Shown piece after piece: positions 10,401 to 23,000 of a stretch of 64,000 nt of DNA. The first letter of the stretch is position 1. Each line of letters begins with the position of its first letter. Both the position numbers and the translations under genes were made by a program. Origin of the DNA: Moringa oleifera (taxonomy: Eukaryota > Streptophyta > Magnoliopsida > Brassicales > Moringaceae); the NCBI GenBank assembly GCA_021397835.1, contig JAJFZO010000049.1, forward strand, positions 563,001 to 627,000. Reading direction: 5' to 3'. The notes below the pieces were generated by a model. That model did no database searches. It was not told the origin of the DNA and saw only the letters and a program-made list of their open reading frames with translations.

Positions 10401-13400
10401 AAGGGTTGCAAAACTATGGGTTGAATTAAGGAGATTAAGTGGAAAAGATGATACAATTAGGTCCATACTAGGTGATAGTTGATGGGCTTAGGTCATAGAT
10501 GGGTTGGAGGCCCTAGTCAATGAATGAGGTTATGATACATTGGGTCAAAATCAAACAAGGTAACAAGCCAAGTTATAGAAGATATGGCTAGATCCATAAG
10601 TTAAGTGGGATAAGGGAAGATCAAAAGGGGAAAATAGGGATACAAAGTGGGTTAAGCCCTGAAGAGTTGGGCTTAGATTTTAGGTTGGTGTATTTTAAAA
10701 TAGGCGGTTAGGTCAATGAAACGACCCATTGTTTAAGGATCTCATACTAGAAAGGAGAGAAAATGCAATGGAGTGTAGGTTAAAGGTTTCGAACGTTAGG
10801 GAGATCACAAATTAGAGTGCATAAGGAGGGTGGTCCATGAGTATATGTGGAGGGGGATGACTGGCGACCTAAAATGTCGAAGGTTAGATGGTAGATGTGA
10901 TCGACATTGATGAATCGAACAAGGTTAGTCACGCAATAATCGAGCTAAGAGATGGAGAGAAAGTTGAAGGGCAATCCGAGGTAGAAATCAAAGAAGTTAT
11001 TGAAGATATTAGCAAATATTAGTACGTCACTCGGCTTTTCTTTCAAAGGTGTGGAAGAGGAAGCTTTCTTATTGTTTGAATCTACAGGGAGTGGGAGAAG
11101 TAAAGAAGGGATAAGGAGGAAGAATCATACGGAAAGTCGTAGGGAGCTTAAAAGACTAAAATTTAAGGTAAACTATGAAAAGAAAAGAAGAGAAAAATCT
11201 AAAGGCAGAGGAAAGATAGAGAGAGAATAATTTTAGTAAAGATAGTTCTTAAGATGTTATCATGAAACATTAGGAGGTTCAACGATATAGAGAAGAGGGT
11301 GATCATTAAGTAGGCACTAAGGGAAGTGTTATTCGTCTTTAAAAGACAAAATGGAAGGATATAAATATTGGGGTAGCGAAAAGCTTGTGGAAAAACAAGG
11401 TGTAGAATGTGAAGCTAAGACAACACAAAGGAATTGAAGTGAGATCTTATTGTGCTAGAATGGAAGAGTGAGAAAAATTGAAGGAATGCTGGAAAGGCTC
11501 CATATCATTATCATGTAGCTTTGAGATAAAAGGATGGGGTTGAAATAGGTTTTTGCAAGAGTTTATGAAAGTAGAATTAGAGGAAAAACACAAGTCCTTT
11601 GTAAAGACTTGAGAGAATATCAAAAAAGATGTGGAGTAAAGCCATGGTCATCGGAGGTGATTCTAACGTGGTGTTATACTCACATGAAAGGTGGGAAGTT
11701 GGTAGTGGTAAGAACTACTCCAAAAAATTCAAAGAGATAATTATGGAACTTGAAATGCATGATCTACCATTATGAAGAGAACGGTTCACTTGATCCAATT
11801 TGAGGGATAATCCATCAATATCCCAATTGGATAGATTTTTGATATCAAGAAATTAGGAGGCATTTCCAGGCATGTAGCAAATGCCTCCTAGGCTGATCTC
11901 GAACCATAATCCAATAGTGTTGGTGATGGAAGGCATGAAATGAGGCTCTTTCCCATTCATATTTAAAAACATGTGGTTGCAAATTAAAGATTTTGATCAA
12001 TGAGTGAAGGAATGGGTGAACGGAGTGAGGGAGGAAGGGAATGCAAGTTTTATGGTTACTTGCAAGCTGAAGTCTGTTAAAAAAAAGATCACAAAAACGA
12101 AGAAGAGATCAATTTTGTGGGACAATGAAGAGAAAACTTATACAGAGACAGCAGAAAGTAAATAGATAGGAGTAACGAAGAAGAGTAAAGGATGAAGCTA
12201 AATAATGAATTGGTTTAGTTGATGAAAATGGAGATAATCTGTTGTAGGTGATAAAAATACCATCTTCTTCCATAGAATGTGCATAGGAGATTCAATTATA
12301 TTAATAAGTTGCAGATTGACGATATCACAATAAAAAATGAGGATGAATTAAAGGGAGGAACTAATGGGCATTACAAAGAGTTATACCAAGAAACAGAAGG
12401 GTAGTGAACAGGATTGAATGGGATGAATTTCTAGGAAATAACCAATGAGCTGAAACACTATATTGAAGCTCCATTTGGGGAGAAGAGGTCTACTATGCTA
12501 AAGAATGTGATGGAGATAAGACCTTGAGGCTAGATAGATTTTCAATGGCATTTTTGAAATCAAATTAGGACACTATGAAAGGAAAGATGTTCAAGTTATT
12601 CAATGAGTTTTATGGAAGCAGTAAATTTTTCAAGTTGCTAAACTCTCCCTTCATAGCATTGATACCAAAGAAAATATGGGCAATAAGCGTTTCGAATTAT
12701 AGGTCAACAAACTTAAGTTGGCTATGTGTACAAATTGACAGCTAGGTGTTGGCGAAAAGGCTTAGCAGGTGGTAGAGGAAGTGGTGAGTCAAAACCAAAA
12801 TGCTTTTGTCAAGCAAAGGCAGATTCTTGATGCAACCTTAATTGCCAATGAATTGGTAGATAGCCAAACAAAGTCTGAAAGAGGAAGGCTGGGTTGTAAA
12901 TTAGATATGAAGAAAGCCTATGATAACATGTCATGTAATTTTTTTTAATGTACATGATTAAAAAGGTAGGGTATAGAGAAAAATGGTGTAGCTGAATGGA
13001 TTGGTGTATTTCGACAGCTTCTTTTGCAGTTTTGGTAAATGGTTGTGCATCATGATTCTTTAGATCCACCAAAGGCTTATGATAAAAGGACCCCCTGTCT
13101 CCACTTTTGTTTATTTTGGTAATAGAGACATTGCATAGGCGGAGGTTTTAAAGTTGGGAGACCTTGTAATGAGATGATGGTTTTTCATCTATTATTTGCA
13201 GATAATACTATTGTTTTTTGTGGATCAAAATAAGACCAATTATTAAATCTAAAGGCTATTTTGGTAAACTTTCAGGCAGTATCGGGACTAAAAATTAATA
13301 TGGAGAACGGTGAGCTAGCTGTAGCAGGAAAAGAAGTAGATGAGAAGGAACAAGCTATCCTCATGGGCTGTCAAATGACAAGTTTTCCAATGAAGTATTT

Positions 13401-16400
13401 GGGACTGTCTTTAGGTGCCAAATACAAAGAGAAAGCAATATGGAATAGAGTATAGGAGAGATTTGCGCGGAAACTAGCATGGCAAAAAAGGCACTATCTA
13501 TCGAAGGCCGAAAGATTCACTTTAATAAAGAGTACTTTCTCTAACCTTCTTGTGTATTTTATGTTTTTATTTTCAATACCAAGGAAGGTAGCTAGTAAAA
13601 TGGAGATGACTCAAAAAAGGTTTTTATGGGGCAGCATGGGGGACACTTATAAGTACCATTTAGTGAGGTGGAAGGTAATCAAGCAAACTATTGATAGAGG
13701 AGGGCTAAGAATCAAAGACTTAGTATCTTTTAATAAGGCCTTAATGGAAAAATGGTTGTGAAGATTTCTATTAGAGAAGGAGGAGTTGTGGATGAGGGTC
13801 GTGAGGAGCAAGTATGGCGAGTTGGAGGGGCAGTAAATGCTCAAAGCAAGAAAAGAGAAGTATGGATTGAGTGTGTGGAAGTCCATTTGAAATGGGTGAG
13901 AAGAATTCAAACTATGGATAAAATTCAAAGTCACTGTAAAATTCTAGAAGGATATGTGGTGTGGTGATGTAATTTCGTGGAAGGCTCATCCCAATATTTT
14001 TCTATTAATATACAATAAAAAAGCCTGGGTCAATGAGTCATGGTTTATCCATTGTCAAAGGAATGCGCAAAATTGGAAAATTAGTCAAATTGAGTTCTAT
14101 GCCAAGTTGCAATGAATCAAGATAGAGAACAGTTTGGAGGATAGGGCAGTGTGGAAATTGGGCAAAGGGGATAGAGGCCAATTCACAACAAAATCATATA
14201 TAAAAGATGGAGTTCTACTGGAAGCAGATCTGGAAAACAAGTATGCCCTGAAAAACAAGTATGTCTCTTAAAGTGGCCTTTTTCACATGAGAAGCTGTAC
14301 AAAGAAAGATTTTGACCACGACAACCTGAGGAAAAGGGAAAAAATTCTAACAAACCGATGCTATTTATGTAAAGAGGCAGAGGAGTCAAACAATCATCTA
14401 CTGCTAAGTTGCAGTTGGAATGCTCAACTCTGCGAGAGGGTATTAAAACTGTGGGGACTGTCCTTGGTCAGAGCAGGTTATTAAAGATATGGGACTCAGA
14501 AAATTATTTAGTAAATGAGGAGGATTTACTAGAGTTCATTGAATTACTAAGTCCTTCAAACTAACTACAACTGTATTGGGTTGCATCCCCTTGATGCTCT
14601 GTAAATAATATTACACATTTTTGTTATTGTTCAAAAAAACCTAGATATGATAGAGAAAAGTTAGCATTATATTTGGTCAGCAAATTGGAGCAAACATAAA
14701 GAAAACCAGCTAATCCTTGTGTTTTGTAAAAGGCTTGCTACCTTGAAAGAAATATACACAAACAGGTGAAATAAAGACAAACTAAGGAGTTTTTTCTGAT
14801 ACAGCTGAAATTTCATTAGAAAAATATTGATCATTTTGTTCTCATATAAGCAGGTTAAAATTTGATGTCACCAGAAAAAAAGCCTCAAAAGTTGTAGATC
14901 ACTAAATTCTGTAGCAAATAGATTTTTTACTTCTCTTTACTTATTCAATTTCATAGGAGGGATCAAATTCTAACTTAAACATTACTTTGGAAAAATAATA
15001 ACATTGTATAAATAGGTAAATAACATCAACAAAAAGCTGAAGCAACAAAAAGGGGATGAAGGAGATGTTAGCTTCAAAGTAACAAAAAATCAGATGCAAA
15101 ATAACAGACTTACTTGTCTATGAACCATTCGACAGGCAGAACGCTCCAAATCTGAGAACACCTGCACAAAATTAACAATTACAAGCAACAAGAAAGAATA
15201 CAGTAGGACATTAGCATAGCTATATGAGGAAATGAACGCCATCAGAGAGGCATAGGAAGATATTTTCAAACATTGATTCCACGTTAGCTACAAATATTGA
15301 TTGATATTTTTTGTGGACTGTTCCTGGTGCTCCTAATAGTACAATTCAAAATTAATAAATGTGGAATCAGCTGTTTTCCACAAGCAAGGAAGGATGTATC
15401 CATACCTTTGCCATGGAAGTCAGAATATCTGCCAAGAAGAAGTCAGGAAATGTAATCGGCTGTACAGGATAAAGACTTGAAATTACTTATAATTTAAAGA
15501 AGGAACGTCATACGTCAAGAATCAAAGTATTGACCAGCTGAACAAAGACAAATAAATGCAGTTACAAGCACCCTAGAAACTTACCTGCAGTGGGAGAGCT
15601 ATCCTCCACAATGTTCTTAGTAGGAAGTACCGAGAGGACAAATAAAAAATATCGAAGGGGAATATCAGGACCAGAGCAACAGCAACATAAAGGACTACCT
15701 GCACTAAATATAATTTTTTGATCAGAAACCTGCGATGAATATGTAAAAAGCTTAGAACATAAGCAAGATGACATGAAATTCACAATAGTTATGTGTTGCA
15801 CAGGCATACATGTGTCTGTGTTTGCATATGTGTGCGTTTGCATACGTGTGCCCATTTGTGAAATGGTTACAATTAACAACTCCTAATCATAGTTAAAATG
15901 GCCATGACTTTTCTACATCAGCCTTGGTCAAGTACTTGGATCATAAACAACAAACCAGAAGAAGGTGATGTCAGATAACATCAACTGCATGCAATCCAAA
16001 GTCAAGGAAAAAGGAGAAAACTCAAGAGACTTGGCTGATATTACACAGGTTGTGATGCAGCCAACGCTACTTCTCCACGAGAGTATAAATAAAGATATGC
16101 TGTCATGCTAGTTGGGACAATTATTGTCATCCAAATGCTACACTGCAAATAACAAACAGGAAATTGGATGTCATAAGGTATGATATATATATATTTTTTT
16201 TGAAATGGACTCTTCACATGTAAGTTAAACAAAATAAAACCAAAACCAGAGGCAGGCAATAAACTCAACATTTGGAACATTAAGAAAAAGTGTCCAAAGG
16301 ATGCAGTGACATTTAAATGGGAAAGTGTGCTAGTATGAAATGTTAGCATGCACACTAAAACCTACAGAGAAAATTTCCTAGTGCATCTACTAATGCCAAC

Positions 16401-18299
16401 TAATTTGATTTATCAAAGCACAAGTGAAAATAATGTGGTAGACATTTAAGCATCCCATGACATTATCATACCATGGTCCTTGTCTTTCAAGGTGAAATTC
16501 ATGGATATTTCATTTGTCACAGATTAACTTTCAAAAAATGTTTTCCTCCAAAGAGACAACCGCCACCTAAAGACAGGTGCCACTAGTAAAGGTAGCGTTG
16601 AACATAAAATTTGACCAAAGTACCTTCCATATTTCTTTATGAGTAAGGTGATTTTGATCAAGATCATATACTTTTGCATAATTAACACTGCCCTGTGAGA
16701 AGACCCATAAGTTGACTCCCCAGAGCCAAACCATCATTGTCTGCAACAGTAAAAGCCAACATGAAGGTAAGGTTCTACAAGAATCTGCCTGAGAAAGTAA
16801 CAATCTATGCTCAAACAGACAAATTTCAACTCACCACAAGAAGAAGAGGGTTATAATACAAAAATGCCTCATACAAGAACAAATCCCGCAAATCTACACT
16901 CATTCTCATAACAGAATCCCATCCAATCTGTTTTCTTAAAGGAAAAAGAAAACAAAACAAAAAAGTAACTATGAAAATATTTACAGAATAACAAGAATCT
17001 CACATATTCATCCTCAGTAACATCTAAAAAAGTCATTTAAGACAATGTATAAACACTGACCTTGCAACAACTGAAAGCCCATATAAGAAACAATGCTACC
17101 TGAAAAGTCAATCAACATCAGACCGAAATGTTTGAGTTTCTACAAAAGAATGCTTGCCTCAGGTGTTACAATAAAACAACAAAGTTGTAATAAAAGACAT
17201 AAATACGTCAAATGCTGGCAAAGCAAACATTAAGAGATACACGCATCCATAGAAAGTTGCATGCCTAGATGTCCACAATTCCATGACCAGCTAACGGGTA
17301 CTTGAGTCATGTCAAAGAGAGGCAATAGACTAAAGCCAACAAAACAAGCATCTGATGAATTATCCCAAGGAAACTTCCAGCTCCTTTTAAGCTGCACCCA
17401 GTAAGGACAAAACTAACACAAAAAGATAAAAGATGGGACAACTTATCCGCAAGGTAGGTCAGAAAAGAGTAGTAAGTCACTGAAACAATGCTTAAAAGCC
17501 CCCAACATCTGTCTCAATAGAATCTTATTGGCCAGTTGAAGAACAATCATATGAAGAGGTATGAGCTGCATAACAGCAATACCTTCCAATACTTCATGTA
17601 TACTAAGACTATGAAAGAATCACTATTAAGATATTTCTCATTTTTCAATGACAAAAGAAGCTAGGAAGGTATCAAATGTTAGAATGTTTAGTTTTATACT
17701 TATTATCTTGAAGTGTAGCTAATAGCCCAATGGTGTCAAAGAAAGCAGACCTTAAACCTCCATAAAAAGACTGGAGAAGGCATCATTGCACCAGGCACCG
17801 GTGAACTTGAACTCTTCATTTCACCTATCACTGGCGTGACCAAGGAACCTTCTTGAATGCTATTTATGGTCTCACTGATACCTGAATAAAACTCCACAAA
17901 TTTAAGAACCATGGAGATGTTAAGAACTATGAAAAACAATTCGGCTCTCATGAAAAAAAAAGAAGGTAGGTTAGATAGATCTAAGCATAATTAACTGTAC
18001 CAACAAAATATATTAAATACACAACAGCTAGCCATATCAGACCTAACTTATGCCAAAAGCAAAAGCAAAAGCACGTATATACATGAATTAACTATCAAAA
18101 TGGCAGCTCATGTCTGGATCCATGTATATCCAGTATACAAAGTGCATCAGCCATAGACATTCATAAATTGATATATCACAATAGTATAAGTATTTTTTAA
18201 ACTATAAGAAATCTTACCAAAGTCAGAAGAGACTGCTTTAGCGCCAGCCTTCCGAAGATGAGGACTATGGGAAGGGATCGTCGCTGGACTTTCAAACAT
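7405..18299 (-). CDS. EXS (ERD1/XPR1/SYG1) family multi-pass membrane protein
   Basis: Thirteen coding exons on the minus strand, all GT-AG and in frame: 18218-18299, 17751-17881, 17061-17099, 16835-16927, 16624-16740, 16047-16142, 15585-15698, 15406-15459, 15114-15161, 9540-9690, 8334-8499, 7744-7813 and 7405-7659. They sum to 1416 nt, 471 aa. The protein starts MFESPATIPSHSP and runs through hydrophobic segments (VALFLIWAFS, LIFPFDIFYL). It then has the EXS hallmarks: RYFLLRTLWR, CRLMQCLRQY, WDLR near the end of the core, and the last exon with VYFWVIGSNLILRCTW and LRRFQWIFFRVEN. There is no SPX domain, so it belongs to the EXS-only class (At5g35730 type) rather than PHO1. EXS proteins act in the Golgi/ER membrane and several relatives move phosphate. 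The substrate here is unknown. The intron between 9690 and 15114 holds a LINE. Confidence 0.9.
9850..14641 (+). mobile_element. Degenerate L1-type LINE (non-LTR retrotransposon), antisense inside an EXS intron
   Basis: The composition changes from AT-rich intron to purine-rich sequence at about 9850. It stays so until a short A-run after TTGTTATTGTTC at 14635-14641. In order on the plus strand there is a gag-like basic segment (about 11000-11230), an APE-type endonuclease, a reverse transcriptase and a zf-RVT domain, all broken by stops and shifts. The order and orientation are those of a plant L1 element. It lies opposite to the EXS transcript between coding exons 9540-9690 and 15114-15161, so it is spliced out of the host gene. 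The 5' boundary is approximate, and I could not find a convincing target-site duplication. Confidence 0.75.
11262..14490 (+). pseudogene. LINE endonuclease / reverse transcriptase / zf-RVT remnants
   Basis: Pieces in several frames can be read. At 11640-11860 there is an endonuclease C-terminal part (IGGDSNVV, later RERFTWSNLRDNPSISQLDR). At 12640-13250 lie RT palm and finger fragments (AFVKQRQILDATL, KLDMKKAYD). At 13261-13455 is the post-palm region (SGLKINMENGE, MKYLGLSLGA). At 13552-13761 is a segment with KRFLWGSM. At 14290-14480 is the zinc-knuckle zf-RVT (CYLCKEAEESNNHLLLSC). Many in-frame stops separate them, so no functional protein is possible. I recognise these from the usual motifs of plant L1 ORF2. 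Confidence 0.8.
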
Positions 18300-19575
18300 C
18301 AGTAAATCTCATAAGCACTTTGAAAAGTCTTTTTCAAGAGGTACATCCTGCAACATGAGGATAGAACAATTATTGAACCACAACCCATGGATCAAAAAAG
18401 TTCAGAAAAGTGCTCCCTTTCTCCAATACTTAAACAACGAATTCTACTCTAACAAATTTAAGTTCAGAAAACCATATTACCCCCATCCCTGATATTAATA
18501 TGCCACCATATAATAAACAACTTATGCATGTAGAAGAGTCAAAATCTGTAGTTTCATGACCATAATTCCAGTGTTGATGCACAAACCACAAGTATAAGAT
18601 GGTATCATCTCAAAGAACTTGTTTGACCTACAATTAAAAATGGGTGTTGATAACTAATGGCAACGCAAACGCAAATGATGTCTTTGATGAGACAGCAGCC
18701 TACTTATAAATTGGTTGCTTATAGCCAATCCACATGATCCCAGTCAGCAATAATGGCAATTTCTAGTAAAATTGGCATGGAATGATGCTAAACTTTATCC
18801 ATCATGCACTACTTGGGTAACATTGATTGCAGGATGGCCACCGCAAAAGAAAAAAGAAAGAAGAACCAATCCAGACAGATTTCAATCATAGTCATCTGTA
18901 ACTCAGATCCACGCTCTTGGATCTTTTTTTACCCTTAAGAAAATAAAAACTTATACAAAAAAATAGGTTCTAAACTATGCTGCTACCAAACAGTTGCTCT
19001 GAAACTGTGATGCTATAGCCATTGGTCAGTCTCTCCTCCCAATCAAACTAGAGATGCTAAAACCATCCAGTGCACTCCCTAGACCATCAATAAAGGAAAT
19101 TCAATATGGCAATCCACAATTTAGAATTTGTTTGTGTGGAGGCACTACGAACCTTCACATCAAACGAAAAGAACTATTATAATTCAATGATTCAAGTTTC
19201 TCAGCCAGAAGATTGAAGGGGCTCAATTGTTTGGCACTAAATGTAACTCGCTGATTTTGCAGATGCATTGCAAACTTGGAGAAAGCATTACATAACACCA
19301 CAGGAACGAATCTATCAACGCATAAGAAAACATTAAAAATTAAAAAACTATAATCGAAATCCACATCAGCGCCGACCTCAAAAATTAACAACAAATCGGA
19401 ATGTGAAAATGCCATGTGGATAAGAGTACCACATATTTAAGAAAATGCAAAAATCATACATAAAACAAAAAAAAAAATGCACTCCCTGCGCACTTCTACA
19501 ATCAAAAGCGGTAAATTAAGTTCAGATCAGTGATGAAACATTAAGGAATAGAAAGCAGGTGAAGAGATTGATTAC

Positions 19576-19720
19576 CTGAGCGCTTGCAAGAAGTCTTCGG
19601 ACCTCCATCTACAGAACTTCGTATCTGTGTTTCTCAGATCTGAGAATGAGCGAAGATTTAGTGCCTTTGTAATGTGAAACAGATTGAGCTACGTGCACTT
19701 CACTCTGCTTCCTACATCAA
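19576..19720 (-). other. 5' untranslated exon of the EXS gene (3' boundary predicted)
   Basis: A good minus-strand donor (CTCAG then GTAAT) ends an upstream non-coding exon at 19576. The coding exon begins after an acceptor at 18348, so a 1.2 kb intron sits in the 5' leader. The upstream end of this exon is a guess. The nearby CT/GA-rich sequence suggests the transcript starts around 19700. Confidence 0.5.
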
Positions 19721-20086
19721 CGACTCAATGCCAATGCAGATGGGAAGCAACTAACTTGCTTTTCTCGTTGCTTTGGGTTTGGTTTTTAATTTCTCTTCCT
19801 TACTTGCCCTTTTTAATTTGAGAAACTTTGACAAGGTGGGCTGCAAATACTTGTCCGGTTAAATCAGGCCCAAGATCACTGCCTCCTCGTTCTTATTGGT
19901 TCGGGCATACGCCACAAGTTTCGGCCAGAGTATTCTGCGTAACGGGCTTTTTTTTTTTTTTTCATGGGCTATTTCCTGTTTTAGTTAATGAAACACTTTC
20001 TATCGTTGTTTCTGTTTTTTCATTAAGGTGACTCTTCTGGCTTTGTTCAGGGAAGTCAGTCACTCAAAGGCCAAACTGCCAAAGCA
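19721..20086. promoter_or_regulatory. Shared (head-to-head) promoter region of the EXS and SET-domain genes
   Basis: The EXS gene's leader exon (minus) and the SET gene's start codon (plus, 20087) are separated by only a few hundred bases, so both promoters must sit here. I see no clear TATA box for either gene. A long T-run lies at 19948-19961. Divergent housekeeping pairs often share such compact regions, but co-regulation is inference. Confidence 0.45.
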
Positions 20087-23000
20087 ATGGCTACTCCCGA
20101 AGAAGCGAAGCTAGAACGATTCCTTTGGTGGCTGCAGGTTCTAGACTCAAACTTCATGTTTTTTCCCTTGAAAAATTCCTCCAGACAAAATAAGAAAAAA
20201 ATCTTTCCTACTGTTTTTCATGTTTAACTTTTTTCTATGTCCCCGCGATAGGAAAACGCGAGTTGGGTTCTTAGTTGAACCGAACTTCCATAATGAGGTT
20301 TTCAACTGATTATTATTTTCATTTTATCCATTACTTTTGTCATTTTGATGATTTGGATTTTGAATTCAGGTTAATGGAATTGAACTACGTGGTTGCAAAA
20401 TCAAGTACTGTGACTCCCGCAAAGGCTTTGGTATCTTTTCTTCTAAGGATGCTCCTGATGGTAGTTGAACCCCTGCAATTATTTTTTACAGATTCTGCTT
20501 TTATAGATAATACAAATTTTGTTTAGTTGTAGCCTTCCTGCCCCTTTTAATTGCTGGGTTAGATACACAACAGGAAATGGATAATAAGTTCTTAAGTGTT
20601 GGATATATTACATTAATTGGGAGTTGAAAAAATCTAAATTGTGACGAACCTTACATGACAGTAGAGCTACAATTACAAGGTTTATTTGTGGCTTTTGCTT
20701 AGCTTCGAAGTGGCTTTGGTCACTTTTAATGTCTTAACATGCCTTATGTTATGATTAACAGAAAGGTAATTCTTGACTGATTACTTAATTATGGTATTGT
20801 CAACTTTTCCCTGTTAACCTCACTGATCTCACTATCTCAATTCAATGGATGCGTGGAAAACAAATCTTTGTTGGTCAGTAACAACATTAGCTAGTCTGCT
20901 GATGGGTAGAAGCAAACAGTGTGTAGATCACCCCCCATATGAACTGGTTTTGATAGGGTTAATACATGTCAGCACTATATATATATATATTGGAGTAGGA
21001 AGACATGAAGAACTTGATGTGGCACAGGCTAGCCTTAGTACTTGCCTTTGGTGTGTGGTCGTCATGTTTGTCTTTGGAAAAGTTATTAATCATGTCAGAC
21101 AAAATTTTAATTTCTTTCAGCATACCCAATGGGAGCTTAGTAAATTTTCTCAACTCTTTAGCTGCACATGTAATGCATATTCAAAATATTTGTTTCTTTC
21201 ACTCATAATTTATTTATTTATTTTCATTTCCTTTTCTCCCAATTTTTGAAACAACTTCATGGTAAGAAACTGTTTGTTTAACTTGTAAAAAATTTTCAGG
21301 AGTTCTACTAGTTGTTCCTCTTGATTTAGCTATAACTCCTATGAGAGTTTTGCAAGATCCTCTTCTTGGACCAGAGTGTAGAGCCATGTTTGAGGAAGGA
21401 GAAGTAGATGATAGGTTCTTGATAATTTTATTCCTTACTGTGGAGCGACTGCGTAAGAACTCTTCATGGAAACCGTATGTATGGAAATCATTGTGCATGA
21501 GTTTTCAAATTGTTTTTTCTTCCTTTCCTAGTCAATAGGATTTATACAGAGAGAAAAATGGTGTCAGGTACTTTGATATGCTTCCAAACACGTTCGGGAA
21601 TCCGCTTTGGTTTACTGATGATGAGCTTCTAGAGCTCAAGGGGACAACCTTGTATCGGGCAACTGAATTGCAGGTATATGCCTTGTTATTGTTTCTGCAT
21701 TTTCCATAGAAATCAAATGGCCACATATTGATTTGGGGAAATGTTTAGGTATGAAACTGTATGAAATGCAATGCAGAAGTGGTAAATGACATTGGTTTAA
21801 GAACATTTGCTGTTATTTCTACTGAAGGTTGTTTTCTATGGTCCTTCTGAGATTATAGTTTTATAGTTCTGTATTACTGTTTTCACATGAAGTTGGTTGT
21901 TTTTCGTCTTTTGTTTTAGTTCAATGGTGTTTTATTTTATTTTAGAAGCAAGGATTTGCTCCCTTTTTTTTTCTTTTTTTGCGTGTGTGTGTGTGTGGTT
22001 TTGGCGCGGGGGGGTGGGGGGGAGGGGCGTGTGGGGTCGCGAGGTCTGGTGGTTTGATATAGTTTTTTGGTTCCGTACATGTTATCAGTGCATATGACTG
22101 TTCCAAATATTTCTGTTTCTGAACTTATCTTCAGCTCACATCTGACTATAAGCATTTATTTCACAGAAGAAAAGTTTGCAATCTCTATACAATGATAAAG
22201 TGAAGGGTTTGGTGAAGAAACTTATCATTCTTGATGAGAATTCAGAAAGGTCTGTGTGAATGTAGATTGGGCACTCCCTCCCTTTCTTGTCCTGTTGCTC
22301 TTTTTTCCACTTTTAACTAAATATTAGGACACCTATGGGTTTTCCAATCATTTTTAAGCATAATTGGTCCATGATGAGCTTGTCCTCTATTTATACATCC
22401 CTATCTTTACAATATTTTCTATAGTTTCTCGTATGCTGAGTTTTTGCTCCTATTTGTTTTACTGTATCGCTATTAATTTTCAGTGTGCTCTTGATCATTT
22501 TTCTGGTCATTAACCTTATGTTAGGGACTCACATTTAAAAATATTCTGGCACTATATAAATTATTAACCCCTTAATGGTTATAAGATGGATATTATGTCA
22601 TTAATTTTTCATGAACTTCACCATATCCAGTGGTCTGACTTTTCTTTCATTAATGTTGAATAAAACAAGGCATAGAATTATTTGTTAAATCATGAGAAAC
22701 CTTGATTTTCCATGGCTATAATGGACTATGATGTCATGGGGGAGTTATTCCTATAAACTAAAAGGTTATTGTTGCTTCTTTGCAGTGAGGTCTGCTTTGA
22801 AGATTTTCTTTGGTATGTTATTTCTCTATTGTTGTAATATTTCATCAAAATTAACTCCTTTAGACCTCGTTAAATTTTATAGGCTAATATTACAAAATTT
22901 CTGTTCATGCCAGGGCAAATTCTGTATTCTGGTCACGTGCCTTGAACATTCCTCTTCCACACTCTTATGTGTTTCCGCAAATTCAAGAAGATCAGGATAG

